64,000 nt of DNA from an uncultured Acetatifactor sp. (GTDB lineage Bacteria; Bacillota; Clostridia; Lachnospirales; Lachnospiraceae), in assembly GCA_910586775.1 (NCBI GenBank), contig CAJUJN010000015.1, positions 1 through 64,000 of the forward strand, read 5' to 3'. The notes below the pieces were generated by a model. The model was given only the letters and a program-made list of their open reading frames with translations, made no database searches and was not told the origin of the DNA. Numbering within the stretch: position 1 is the stretch's first letter; each line of letters starts with the position of its first letter. Shown here one piece after another: positions 24,545 to 32,173 of this stretch. Made by a program: the position numbers and the translations under genes.

Positions 24545-26725
24545 ATGGAGAACAGAGAAAACAAAAAGACATTAGAGGCCAGGAAAAAAGTAATCTGCGA
24601 TCTGGTGAGAGACCCAATCTATGTTCCCATGAAGGAGAAGGAACTGGCGGCATTCCTTCAGGTGGCCAGAGAAGACAGGGAGGAACTGCGTCAGGTTCTG
24701 CGGGAGCTTCTGGCGGAAGGAAAGCTGATGCTTACCGCAAAAGGAAAATATGTGAAATCCAACGGACATATGCTGGCAGGGACATTTATCAGCAATGCCA
24801 GGGGCTTCGGCTTCGTGGAGATTGAAGGCAGAGAAGAGGATCTGTATATACCGGAGGAGCAGATAAACGGAGCTTTCCACAGGGATACGGTGGAAGTGGC
24901 GCTGCTTCCGGAACAGGAAGGTAAGCGCCAGGAGGCAAAGATAGTAAGGATTATTGCCCGGGGAATCACACAGGTAGTGGGCACCTATGACGGTGCCAGA
25001 GAGAACTACGGCTTTGTAGTACCGGACAACGCCAAATTGCCTCAGGATATTTTCGTGCCGAAGGAACGCTCTAAAGGTGCCATGACCGGCCACAAAGTGG
25101 TGGTGGAGATTACGGATTACGGTTCGGATAGAAAGAGCCCCGAGGGGAAAGTGGTGGAAATCCTGGGCCACATCAACGACCCGGGGGTGGATATTTTATC
25201 CATTGTGCGCAATTACGAACTGCCCATGGAATTTTCCGTCAAGATTATGAACCAGGTGGAAAGGGTGTCTCAGGCGGTTTCCGAGGCGGACAGAGCAGGC
25301 CGCAGGGATTTGCGGAATGTGGATATGGTCACCATCGACGGCGAGGATGCCAAGGATCTGGACGATGCGGTCAGTGTCACTTTTGACGGGGAAAAATATC
25401 ACCTGGGGGTTCACATAGCGGATGTCACCAATTATGTTCAGGAGAATTCCGCCCTGGACAGGGAGGCGTTAAAGCGGGGGACCAGTGTCTATCTGGTTGA
25501 CAGGGTGATTCCCATGCTGCCCCATGCGCTTTCCAACGGGATATGTTCCCTGAATGAGGGGGTGGACAGGTTGGCTTTAAGCTGCCTGATGACAGTGGAT
25601 TTGAAGGGCGGGATTGTAGACTATGATATCTGCGAGTCTGTGATCCGCGTGAATAAGCGCATGTCCTATACGGTGGTGAAAGCCCTTCTGGAGGATGGCA
25701 ATCTTGTGAATCAGGAAGAATATCGTCAGTACGGCGAATTGCTTCCCATGTTCCGGGATATGGAAAAGCTGGCGTCCATTCTTCGGGAAAAACGCCGCAA
25801 GCGGGGTTCCATTGATTTTGATTTTCCGGAATGTAAGATTATTCTGGACAGAGAGGGACATCCCCTTGACATAAAGCCTTACGAGCGGAATGTGGCCACG
25901 GATATCATTGAGGACTTTATGCTGGCGGCAAACGAGACGGTTGCTCAGCATTTTTACTGGATGGAACTTCCCTTTGTCTACCGGGTCCACGATGTGCCCG
26001 ACGGGGAGAAAATTCAGAAACTGGCGACTTTTATCCATAATTTCGGATATTATATGAAGGCCGTGGGCAGGACGGGGCAGAAGACATCGGGAGAGGAAGT
26101 CCACCCTAAAGAAATCCAGAAGCTGCTGGCGAAAGTAGCCGGTATGCCGGAGGAAGCCATGATCAGCAGGTTGGCGCTGCGCAGCATGAAGCAGGCAAAA
26201 TACAGCGTGGAATGCAGCGGGCATTTCGGCCTGGCATGTCAGTATTACTGCCATTTCACATCACCCATCCGCAGATATCCTGATCTGCAGATTCACCGGA
26301 TCATCAAGGAACAGCTGCGGGGAAGGCTGGGAGAGGAGCGGACTGCCCATTACAGAGAGATTCTGCCGGAGGTTGCAAAGCATTCCTCCGAGACGGAGCG
26401 ACGCGCCGATGAGGCAGAGCGGGAGACCGACAAACTCAAGAAAGTAGAGTATATGGAAGCGCGGATCGGGGAAATATACGAGGGCGTGGTTTCCGGCATT
26501 ACAAGCTGGGGGCTTTATGTGGAACTCCCCAACACCGTGGAGGGACTGATTCACATCTCAAAGATTCCGGGCGATTATTATTACTATAACGAGAGCACTT
26601 ATGAAATGATCGGGCAGGCTACCGGGAAAAGCTACAAGCTGGGCATGCCGGTGAAGGTATGCGTGGAAGCGTGCGACCGGTTTAACCGTACCATTGATTT
26701 CGGGATTGCGGATGAGGCGCTTTAA
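24545..26725 (+). CDS. rnr: Ribonuclease R
   Basis: This 726-residue 3'-5' exoribonuclease degrades structured RNA and acts with tmRNA/SmpB in clearing non-stop messages. An N-terminal helix-turn-helix domain (about 1-65) precedes cold-shock/OB domains (about 75-215). The RNB catalytic domain (about 250-580) contains the metal-binding motif TIDGEDAKDLDDAVSV, and the C-terminal S1 domain (about 635-720) contains GEIYEGVVSGITSWGLYVEL. The length is typical. The ribosome binding site before ATG 24545 is weak (AGAGAG). It precedes smpB and ssrA, the usual functional cluster. Confidence 0.96.
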   Translation: MENRENKKTLEARKKVICDLVRDPIYVPMKEKELAAFLQVAREDREELRQVLRELLAEGKLMLTAKGKYVKSNGHMLAGTFISNARGFGFVEIEGREEDLYIPEEQINGAFHRDTVEVALLPEQEGKRQEAKIVRIIARGITQVVGTYDGARENYGFVVPDNAKLPQDIFVPKERSKGAMTGHKVVVEITDYGSDRKSPEGKVVEILGHINDPGVDILSIVRNYELPMEFSVKIMNQVERVSQAVSEADRAGRRDLRNVDMVTIDGEDAKDLDDAVSVTFDGEKYHLGVHIADVTNYVQENSALDREALKRGTSVYLVDRVIPMLPHALSNGICSLNEGVDRLALSCLMTVDLKGGIVDYDICESVIRVNKRMSYTVVKALLEDGNLVNQEEYRQYGELLPMFRDMEKLASILREKRRKRGSIDFDFPECKIILDREGHPLDIKPYERNVATDIIEDFMLAANETVAQHFYWMELPFVYRVHDVPDGEKIQKLATFIHNFGYYMKAVGRTGQKTSGEEVHPKEIQKLLAKVAGMPEEAMISRLALRSMKQAKYSVECSGHFGLACQYYCHFTSPIRRYPDLQIHRIIKEQLRGRLGEERTAHYREILPEVAKHSSETERRADEAERETDKLKKVEYMEARIGEIYEGVVSGITSWGLYVELPNTVEGLIHISKIPGDYYYYNESTYEMIGQATGKSYKLGMPVKVCVEACDRFNRTIDFGIADEAL

Positions 26726-26966
26726 AGCAGTATTGGTCTGCAGCAGTGCCTGTACGTTATCTGGATGAATGTATTTGAATACATTTGTGCCCGGAAAAAC
26801 ATTACCAGGTATAGGCATTTTTGGGACAGGTGCGTAACCTGGAGACAGCCCCAGTCTCACTCAGTGCACAGAGGCTTTCAGGCCGGAGGCCCATGCCGCC
26901 GGAAAACCTCTGCCGGATATAGACATTGGAGGACAAGGGCAGAATTTGGAATAGGAGGACAAGGGA

Positions 26967-27437
26967 ATGGCGCAGGCAAAGGCACCGCAGAAGCTGATTG
27001 CCAACAACAAGAAGGCTTACCATGACTATTTTATAGATGAGACATACGAGGCGGGCATTGCGCTTCACGGCACGGAAGTAAAGTCCATGCGCATGGGCAA
27101 GTGCAGCATCAAGGAATCCTTTATCCGTATTGAAAACGGGGAAATCTTTGTCTATGGCATGCATGTCAGCCCTTATGAAAAAGGAAATATTTTCAACAAA
27201 GACCCGCTTCGTGTCAAGAAGCTGCTGATGCATAAGTATGAAATCAACAAGCTGGCAGGTAAGGTGGCGGAGAAAGGCTATACCCTGGTGCCGCTGCAGG
27301 TATATTTCAAGGACGGCAGGGTCAAGACGGAAGTGGGGCTGGCCAGAGGCAAGAAGCTCTATGACAAACGCCAGGATATCGCGAAGAAGGATCAGCGCAG
27401 GGAGACACAAAGAGAATTTAAAGTAAAAAATATATGA
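26967..27437 (+). CDS. smpB: SsrA-binding protein SmpB
   Basis: This 156-residue protein is full length for SmpB. It contains NKKAYHDYFIDETYEAGIAL, the central HGTEVKSMRMGKCSIKESF that packs on the tmRNA D-loop region, and a basic C-terminal tail (KKDQRRETQREFKVKNI) that enters the ribosomal mRNA path. It delivers tmRNA to stalled ribosomes. The gene lies 240 bp after rnr (a gap with no other gene) and about 300 bp before ssrA. Confidence 0.97.
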   Translation: MAQAKAPQKLIANNKKAYHDYFIDETYEAGIALHGTEVKSMRMGKCSIKESFIRIENGEIFVYGMHVSPYEKGNIFNKDPLRVKKLLMHKYEINKLAGKVAEKGYTLVPLQVYFKDGRVKTEVGLARGKKLYDKRQDIAKKDQRRETQREFKVKNI

Positions 27438-27445
27438 GCCCGGGC

Positions 27446-27474
27446 TTTACAGATGTAAAAAAGATTGCTATAAT
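27446..27474 (+). promoter_or_regulatory. Promoter of the 60-residue ORF and probably ssrA
   Basis: TTTACA (27446-27451), a 17-bp spacer and TATAAT (27469-27474) are close to consensus. No other clear promoter was found between here and the tmRNA 5' end at 27741. Confidence 0.65.
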
Positions 27475-27520
27475 AAAAGTAGTTTAGCGGTAGTGATGTT
27501 TCAGAAAGGCAGGTGAGGGT

Positions 27521-27703
27521 ATGTCTGAAAAAGAATTACTGCAAAAAAATGTGGAGGAATTTGCAAGGTTACAGGGTTATATGATGTTGGCAGAAAAGGA
27601 TTCGGATGTATACAGGGCAATGAAAGGCCGTTATATCGAGTTGAAGGTGATTTTAACTGCTTCAGGCATCAACCTGACGGAACTGGACATTATAAAGGAG
27701 TAA
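27521..27703 (+). CDS. Small helical protein, paralogue of the ORF at 28287
   Basis: This 60-residue, probably all-helical protein sits between smpB and ssrA, with AGGTGAGGG before ATG 27521 and a near-consensus promoter. Its C-terminal half (YIELKVILTASGINLTELD) aligns with the protein encoded after ssrA (YKSLKAVLTSLDVNLTDID), and the two also match around VEEFARLQGYM and VNAFQRIQAHM. I do not recognise the family. The presence of two diverged copies on either side of the tmRNA gene supports both being real. A role in trans-translation is only a possibility from position. Confidence 0.6.
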   Translation: MSEKELLQKNVEEFARLQGYMMLAEKDSDVYRAMKGRYIELKVILTASGINLTELDIIKE

Positions 27704-27740
27704 CAGGCATCAATAAAGCAGGCACTAAAAAATTAAATAA

Positions 27741-28140
27741 GGGGTAGTAAAGGTTTCGACAGGGGTCTTGCAGCTGGAGAAGCTATCCGTTGCGATACGT
27801 TAATCGCACAATTAAAATAAACGCTGAAGATAATTATCAGTACGCACTTGCTGCGTAAGCTTAACCTGGTTAGGTTTATACAGTGAGTGACGCCGCCTCA
27901 GGCGGCTTGTCCGCTCCGGGGCACTCACACTCCGGAATCCGGGCATCGACGATGTGAGAAACGACGCGCGCTAAGCTTTGCCCGCGCGGGCGTATTATGA
28001 AGCTACCGAATATGGCAGATTGTTCGTTGTCTGACACAGGAGGGAACAGGCGGGAGAGAGGCCCGCCGGAATAACGGACTATGATAGTAGAAGGACAGGG
28101 AATAGGCTTTTGGACACGGGTTCGACTCCCGTCTACTCCA
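27741..28140 (+). ncRNA. ssrA: tmRNA (SsrA RNA)
   Basis: The gene has the acceptor stem GGGGTAG (27741-27747) pairing with CTACTCC (28133-28139), the tRNA-like T-arm GGGTTCGACTCCC (28118-28130), and the 5' motif AAAGGTTTCGACAGG. The tag reading frame ends at TAA 27858 and encodes a peptide finishing NYQYALAA, so tagged proteins carry the usual ALAA degron. The exact resume codon cannot be fixed by eye, but GCT 27823 would give AEDNYQYALAA. The discriminator is A 28140, and CCA is not encoded. At about 400 nt it is somewhat longer than common tmRNAs of 350-370, with GC-rich pseudoknot hairpins such as GCCGCCTCAGGCGGC. Confidence 0.95.
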
Positions 28141-28192
28141 CTCGCAAAGGAATTGGGCGAGTCGAACCCGTTTGGTTCAGGCTTGCCTTTTT
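28141..28192 (+). terminator. Terminator region after ssrA
   Basis: CTCGC/GCGAG and GAACC/GGTTC small stems are followed by GCCTTTTTTC. Together they form a plausible end for the tmRNA transcript. Confidence 0.45.
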
Positions 28193-28286
28193 TCTATGTG
28201 AAAAGTTGCGGGAAAGCCGGATTTGTTAGAATCAGGCTTTTCGTGTTGTTTTGCCTGAAAGGCGATGGGACATTGGAGGTGGTATC

Positions 28287-28478
28287 ATGCCGAATGCCGC
28301 AGAAATTATTGAGAGAACAGTGAATGCTTTTCAGAGGATACAGGCTCATATGAGGAATGCAAAAAAGGAAAATGCTACCGAAACATATGAAGGCCTGAAA
28401 AAAGATTACAAATCCTTAAAAGCTGTTTTAACTTCTTTGGACGTAAATCTGACGGATATTGATGAGATGAAAGAATAA
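28287..28478 (+). CDS. Small helical protein, paralogue of the ORF at 27521
   Basis: This 63-residue, charged, probably helical protein has GGAGGT 7 nt before ATG 28287. It aligns with the 27521 product along most of its length, best at the end (SLKAVLTSLDVNLTDID against ELKVILTASGINLTELD). It is followed directly by a strong terminator. The family is not recognised and no catalytic motif is visible. The pair brackets ssrA. Confidence 0.6.
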   Translation: MPNAAEIIERTVNAFQRIQAHMRNAKKENATETYEGLKKDYKSLKAVLTSLDVNLTDIDEMKE

Positions 28479-28491
28479 GGAATTTACTCAT

Positions 28492-28544
28492 AAAAACCGC
28501 AGAAGTGAAGATGATATAAAATCTTTCACTCTGCGGTTTTTTAT
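28492..28544. terminator. Bidirectional terminator between convergent genes
   Basis: AAAACCGCAGA and TCTGCGGTTTT, extended inward by GTGAAGAT/ATCTTTCAC, form a long stem with A and T tracts on both sides. It separates the plus-strand small ORF from the minus-strand glycosidase-like gene. Confidence 0.9.
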
Positions 28545-28603
28545 CATTTTATACAACGCGGAGAAAATATATTCAAAGCTCTACAGTATCAAAATAAAAT
28601 CTT

Positions 28604-30514
28604 TTACAATTCACTATCCTTACGGCATTTCCCGATTTCATAAGTCAGCGCATCCAAATCAATCCGCACTCTGGTACCGTCGCTGAATACGCTTTCCTGC
28701 TGCCTGCCGTCCGGTGTGAGCAGCCTGTGGGATATCATTTCGCATGCGGCAACCTGCTCATGCAGCCTGGATACCACCCGGCAGCGTTCGTAATTCTCCC
28801 TGGCAGTAAAGGTGCATTCCGGCTGGAAGGAGCCGTCGATGCCGGGGTAAGCGCCGTCTCTGATGAGATAGGGCGCGCCGCCGTTGAGGAGCGCATAGAG
28901 CATGTAGTCAGTTTTCTCATTCATTTTCTCCATCATCCAGGGGATGATGACACAATCGTGGTAAACCAGATTGAACAGCGGAACGGGAATTCCCTTCTGA
29001 GGCGTGCCGGGCTTGTACATCATAAACTGATAGGGCGCATAGTGGCAGAATACCAGGCTGCCCATGCTCCAGTCGGATACCTCCTCCGAGCTTGGGAGGA
29101 TGCCCCGGGAAAGCAGGTATTCAAAGCACTGTCCCCGAAATTCCAGACAGTCCCGGCGCGTCATGCAGTGCATGGGATTGGCGCACTCGTCGGGCTCGTT
29201 GCAGGTGAAGACGTCCAGGTAAGCGCAGTCCAGATCAATATTGTGTTCCGTCAGCTGACGGAAATTACGTTTCACATAGTAAGGTGCCTGGGTGGCGCAG
29301 AGGTAGGTCTGGCGCCCGCCGGCCCAGTGGGCATGTTCCGGTATCCTGCCGTCCGTCTGAAGGCAGCCGAAGGAAGCATCAAAGGTCTTTCCGCTGAAAT
29401 AATAATCTCTGTACTGGTCGTGGATCCCGAAAAGGTAACCGCAGGCATGCATGGTGTCGGCCAGCTCTTTCATGCCCTCCCAGCCGCCGGCTTCCACGCA
29501 GGGCGGCAGATAGTCGGGATGCTGGTTGTCATATCCGGGGTCTCCCCAGCCGTCCAGATGGAGGAACAGCTTTTCGAACCCCTGTTCGCGGAACTCCCTG
29601 ATTTCATCTGTCCGGACCCGGAAAGGAACCACACGGTTATATTTATCCGGATTTTCCGGGTCATACATGGAAGACTCCTGGCAAACATGGTTTTTGATGC
29701 CCCGGTGGAGGAAGAGGCTTCCGATTAACTGATTTACTTTGGGCGCTTTAGCGGCTTTTTCCTTCAGGCTGCGGAACAGGCCTTTTTCCTTTACATAGGT
29801 CCGGTATACCTTGCAGAGTGTATTGTAGTCACAGTCAGACAGCAGCGTATAGCGCATGACGCGGCGGTAACGGATTTTCCCCAGGCTGGCGGCCCAGCGG
29901 ACGCCGGCTTTCGTATAAGGGCCTCCGGCGGGATGTTCGGCATAAAAAGCGCAGTCCCAGGGCTGTTCGCAGATGGCTATATACCCGTTTCCGGCTTTTA
30001 CCTGGCCGAACCAGGGCATATAGTTGGCTGCAGAACACAGGAATCCGTCAAAGGGCAGTTTGCCCAGCACCACATCCCAGGTATTGGGAATCAGCAGCCC
30101 TTGGTGCTGGTTCAGCAGCGTGTACCAGTCCGCCCTGTCCGCCGCAAATTCCATGGGACCCGGCCAGAAGACGGATTTGACCGAAATGTTGTCCTCACAG
30201 AGGGGAATCCACTCGAAAAATACATCTCCGGTGGCGCCCTCTATCCATACATAAGTGGCAAAGGAGAAGGCGGACTTTTCTCCGTTGACGAGGAAAGCTT
30301 CGTACCGGGAAAGAACGCCTCTTCCCAGGCCTGTCTCCCGTATCTCGTGGGATACGGAGCCCGCATTCAGAAAAGCTGTCTCCTCATCTCCCGCAATGAA
30401 TTTGGGAACATAGTTCTCTTCCCAGTTCCAGTCGGCTCCGTTCCGGCGCATGGAAAAGTGCAGACTGTTTTCGTCGAATTTCAGTTCGGTTCCGGCAAGT
30501 GCAATATGTATCAT
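28604..30514 (-). CDS. DUF5696-like glycosidase-type protein, cytoplasmic
   Basis: The 636-residue protein has no signal peptide. An N-terminal beta-rich part (about 1-250) precedes a TIM-barrel-like half with LFLHLDGWGDPGYDNQHPD, LFGIHDQYRDYYF, LDCAYLDVF and PSSEEVSDWSMG. Asp and Glu residues at strand ends suggest a retaining glycosidase resembling DUF5696 and GH101-type enzymes that act on galactosamine-containing glycans. The family link is by motif memory and moderate. GGAGGG before ATG 30514 fixes the start; an in-frame TTG further upstream would include the ribosome binding site. It is a single gene on the minus strand, transcribed away from carA. Its substrate cannot be stated. Confidence 0.55.
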   Translation of the reverse strand: MIHIALAGTELKFDENSLHFSMRRNGADWNWEENYVPKFIAGDEETAFLNAGSVSHEIRETGLGRGVLSRYEAFLVNGEKSAFSFATYVWIEGATGDVFFEWIPLCEDNISVKSVFWPGPMEFAADRADWYTLLNQHQGLLIPNTWDVVLGKLPFDGFLCSAANYMPWFGQVKAGNGYIAICEQPWDCAFYAEHPAGGPYTKAGVRWAASLGKIRYRRVMRYTLLSDCDYNTLCKVYRTYVKEKGLFRSLKEKAAKAPKVNQLIGSLFLHRGIKNHVCQESSMYDPENPDKYNRVVPFRVRTDEIREFREQGFEKLFLHLDGWGDPGYDNQHPDYLPPCVEAGGWEGMKELADTMHACGYLFGIHDQYRDYYFSGKTFDASFGCLQTDGRIPEHAHWAGGRQTYLCATQAPYYVKRNFRQLTEHNIDLDCAYLDVFTCNEPDECANPMHCMTRRDCLEFRGQCFEYLLSRGILPSSEEVSDWSMGSLVFCHYAPYQFMMYKPGTPQKGIPVPLFNLVYHDCVIIPWMMEKMNEKTDYMLYALLNGGAPYLIRDGAYPGIDGSFQPECTFTARENYERCRVVSRLHEQVAACEMISHRLLTPDGRQQESVFSDGTRVRIDLDALTYEIGKCRKDSEL

Positions 30515-30617
30515 AATGTAACCCTCCTTCAAAAAACTATATCATCCGGCAGGAGGAAATGCAATCATAACCATGCCGCAAAGGTGTAAAACTTTCGGAA
30601 TTGAATCAGTTTGCATA

Positions 30618-30646
30618 TTGCCGGCTTCCGTTTTCTGTGCTATAAT
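30618..30646 (+). promoter_or_regulatory. Promoter upstream of carAB
   Basis: TTGCCG (30618-30623), a 17-bp spacer and TATAAT (30641-30646) lie 310 bp before carA. The long leader contains a palindromic repeat (30673-30809) and no gene. Confidence 0.5.
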
Positions 30647-30672
30647 AATGCGAATGTTTTGTGAGAGCGTAG

Positions 30673-30809
30673 TTTATACTCATGGTCGAAAGCATTTGCC
30701 GGCTTGAATGAATAACGAGTGAGTGTTCGTGCAATGAGGGACAAAAAGGCGGCATACATAATAGAAGTGATGCTTCTGCTGCCGGGAATGAACGCGCCCA
30801 CGAGTATGA
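30673..30809. repeat. Full-length copy of the second palindromic family, in the carA leader
   Basis: It runs from TTATACTCATGG to CGCCCACGAGTATGAA. Internal matches to the 61161 copy include CATTTGCC, AATAACGAGTGAG, GGCGGCATAC and the hairpin ATAGAAGTGATGCTTCT. The ends are imperfect inverted copies. Confidence 0.65.
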
Positions 30810-30955
30810 AATGAGATGCCCGCCCGGTGTGAAGAAGGCGTTCTGCGGATTTTCCGACAGTTCCCGATGCAGAATGCCATGTGCGGAATATGGTAATACG
30901 GGATATCGTTATTCCAGGCTTTGAATGACCTGGAGCGGGAGATGGGAGAGTGGTT

Positions 30956-32173
30956 ATGAAGGCGTTTTTGATTTTGGAAGACGGCACTGTGTTTGAAGGG
31001 ATTCACATAGGTGCCGACAGAGAAGTAATCAGTGAAATCGTGTTTAACACATCCATGGCGGGGTATCTGGAAGTACTGACCGACCCATCCTATGCGGGAC
31101 AGGCAGTGTGTATGACTTATCCCCTGATTGGCAATTACGGCATCTGCAGGGAGGACATGGAGTCCATTCATCCCTGGCCTGACGGTTTTATCGTACGGGA
31201 GCTTTCCCGCATTCCGAGCAATTTCCGCTCCGATCTCAGTATTCAACAATTTATGGAAGAAAATGATGTGCCAGGCATTGCGGGGATTGACACCAGGGCG
31301 CTGACGAAGATTCTGCGGGAAAAGGGCACCATGAACGGGATGATTACCACTGACGAGGCTTTCCGTCCGGAAGAAATCCTTCCGAAATTAAAGGCTTATA
31401 CCACGGGGAAAGTGGTGGAGAAGGTGAGCTGCAGGGAGAAGTATGTGGTAAAGCCTGCCGCGGACATCGCGGAGAACGGTCCGCTGTCCGGTTCCGCCAG
31501 GTTTGACCGGGAAGCATATGAAAGAGGAGAGCGGGAGCCCAGGCCCGCACTGGTGAAGGAGCTGAACGGCGCGGGCCTGAAAGTAGCGCTTCTGGACCTG
31601 GGGGCGAAGGCCAATATCGCGCATTCCCTGGCGGAGAGAGGCTGTGAGGTGACGGTATATCCCTGTTCCACCACGGCGGAGGAGATTATCGCGTCGGAGC
31701 CTGACGGCATCATGCTCAGCAACGGACCGGGAGACCCGAAAGAATGTACACAGATTATTCGGGAGATTAAAAAGCTTTACGATACGGAGATCCCCATTTT
31801 CGCCATCTGTCTGGGACATCAGCTTATGGCTCTGGCAACCGGAGCGGATACTTATAAAATGAAATACGGACATCGGGGCGGAAATCATCCCGTGAAGGAT
31901 TTGATGACCGGCAGAGTGTATATATCTTCACAGAATCACGGCTATGTGGTGGACATGGACAGGCTTGACCCGAAGGTGGCTGTCCCGGCTTTTGTCAATG
32001 TGAATGACGGTACCAACGAGGGGCTTGCCTATACAGGGAAAAATATTTTTACGGTGCAGTATCACCCGGAAGCCTGCCCGGGCCCCCAGGACTCCCGCTA
32101 CCTGTTTGACAGGTTTATCCAGATGATGAGGCGAGAGAATGCAGACGAGAGAGGAGGCGCAATCCATGCCTAA
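30956..32173 (+). CDS. carA: Carbamoyl-phosphate synthase small subunit
   Basis: The 405-residue glutaminase subunit supplies ammonia from glutamine to CarB for carbamoyl phosphate, the precursor of pyrimidines and arginine. The N-terminal CPSase domain (about 1-150, FLILEDGTVFEG, GNYGICRED) is followed by a class I glutamine amidotransferase domain with nucleophile Cys285 in FAICLGHQ and SNGPGDPKE. At 405 residues it is somewhat longer than the typical 360-380, with an extended linker near residues 150-200. GGGAG precedes ATG 30956. It overlaps carB by 8 bp, so the two subunits are made together. Confidence 0.96.
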   Translation: MKAFLILEDGTVFEGIHIGADREVISEIVFNTSMAGYLEVLTDPSYAGQAVCMTYPLIGNYGICREDMESIHPWPDGFIVRELSRIPSNFRSDLSIQQFMEENDVPGIAGIDTRALTKILREKGTMNGMITTDEAFRPEEILPKLKAYTTGKVVEKVSCREKYVVKPAADIAENGPLSGSARFDREAYERGEREPRPALVKELNGAGLKVALLDLGAKANIAHSLAERGCEVTVYPCSTTAEEIIASEPDGIMLSNGPGDPKECTQIIREIKKLYDTEIPIFAICLGHQLMALATGADTYKMKYGHRGGNHPVKDLMTGRVYISSQNHGYVVDMDRLDPKVAVPAFVNVNDGTNEGLAYTGKNIFTVQYHPEACPGPQDSRYLFDRFIQMMRRENADERGGAIHA

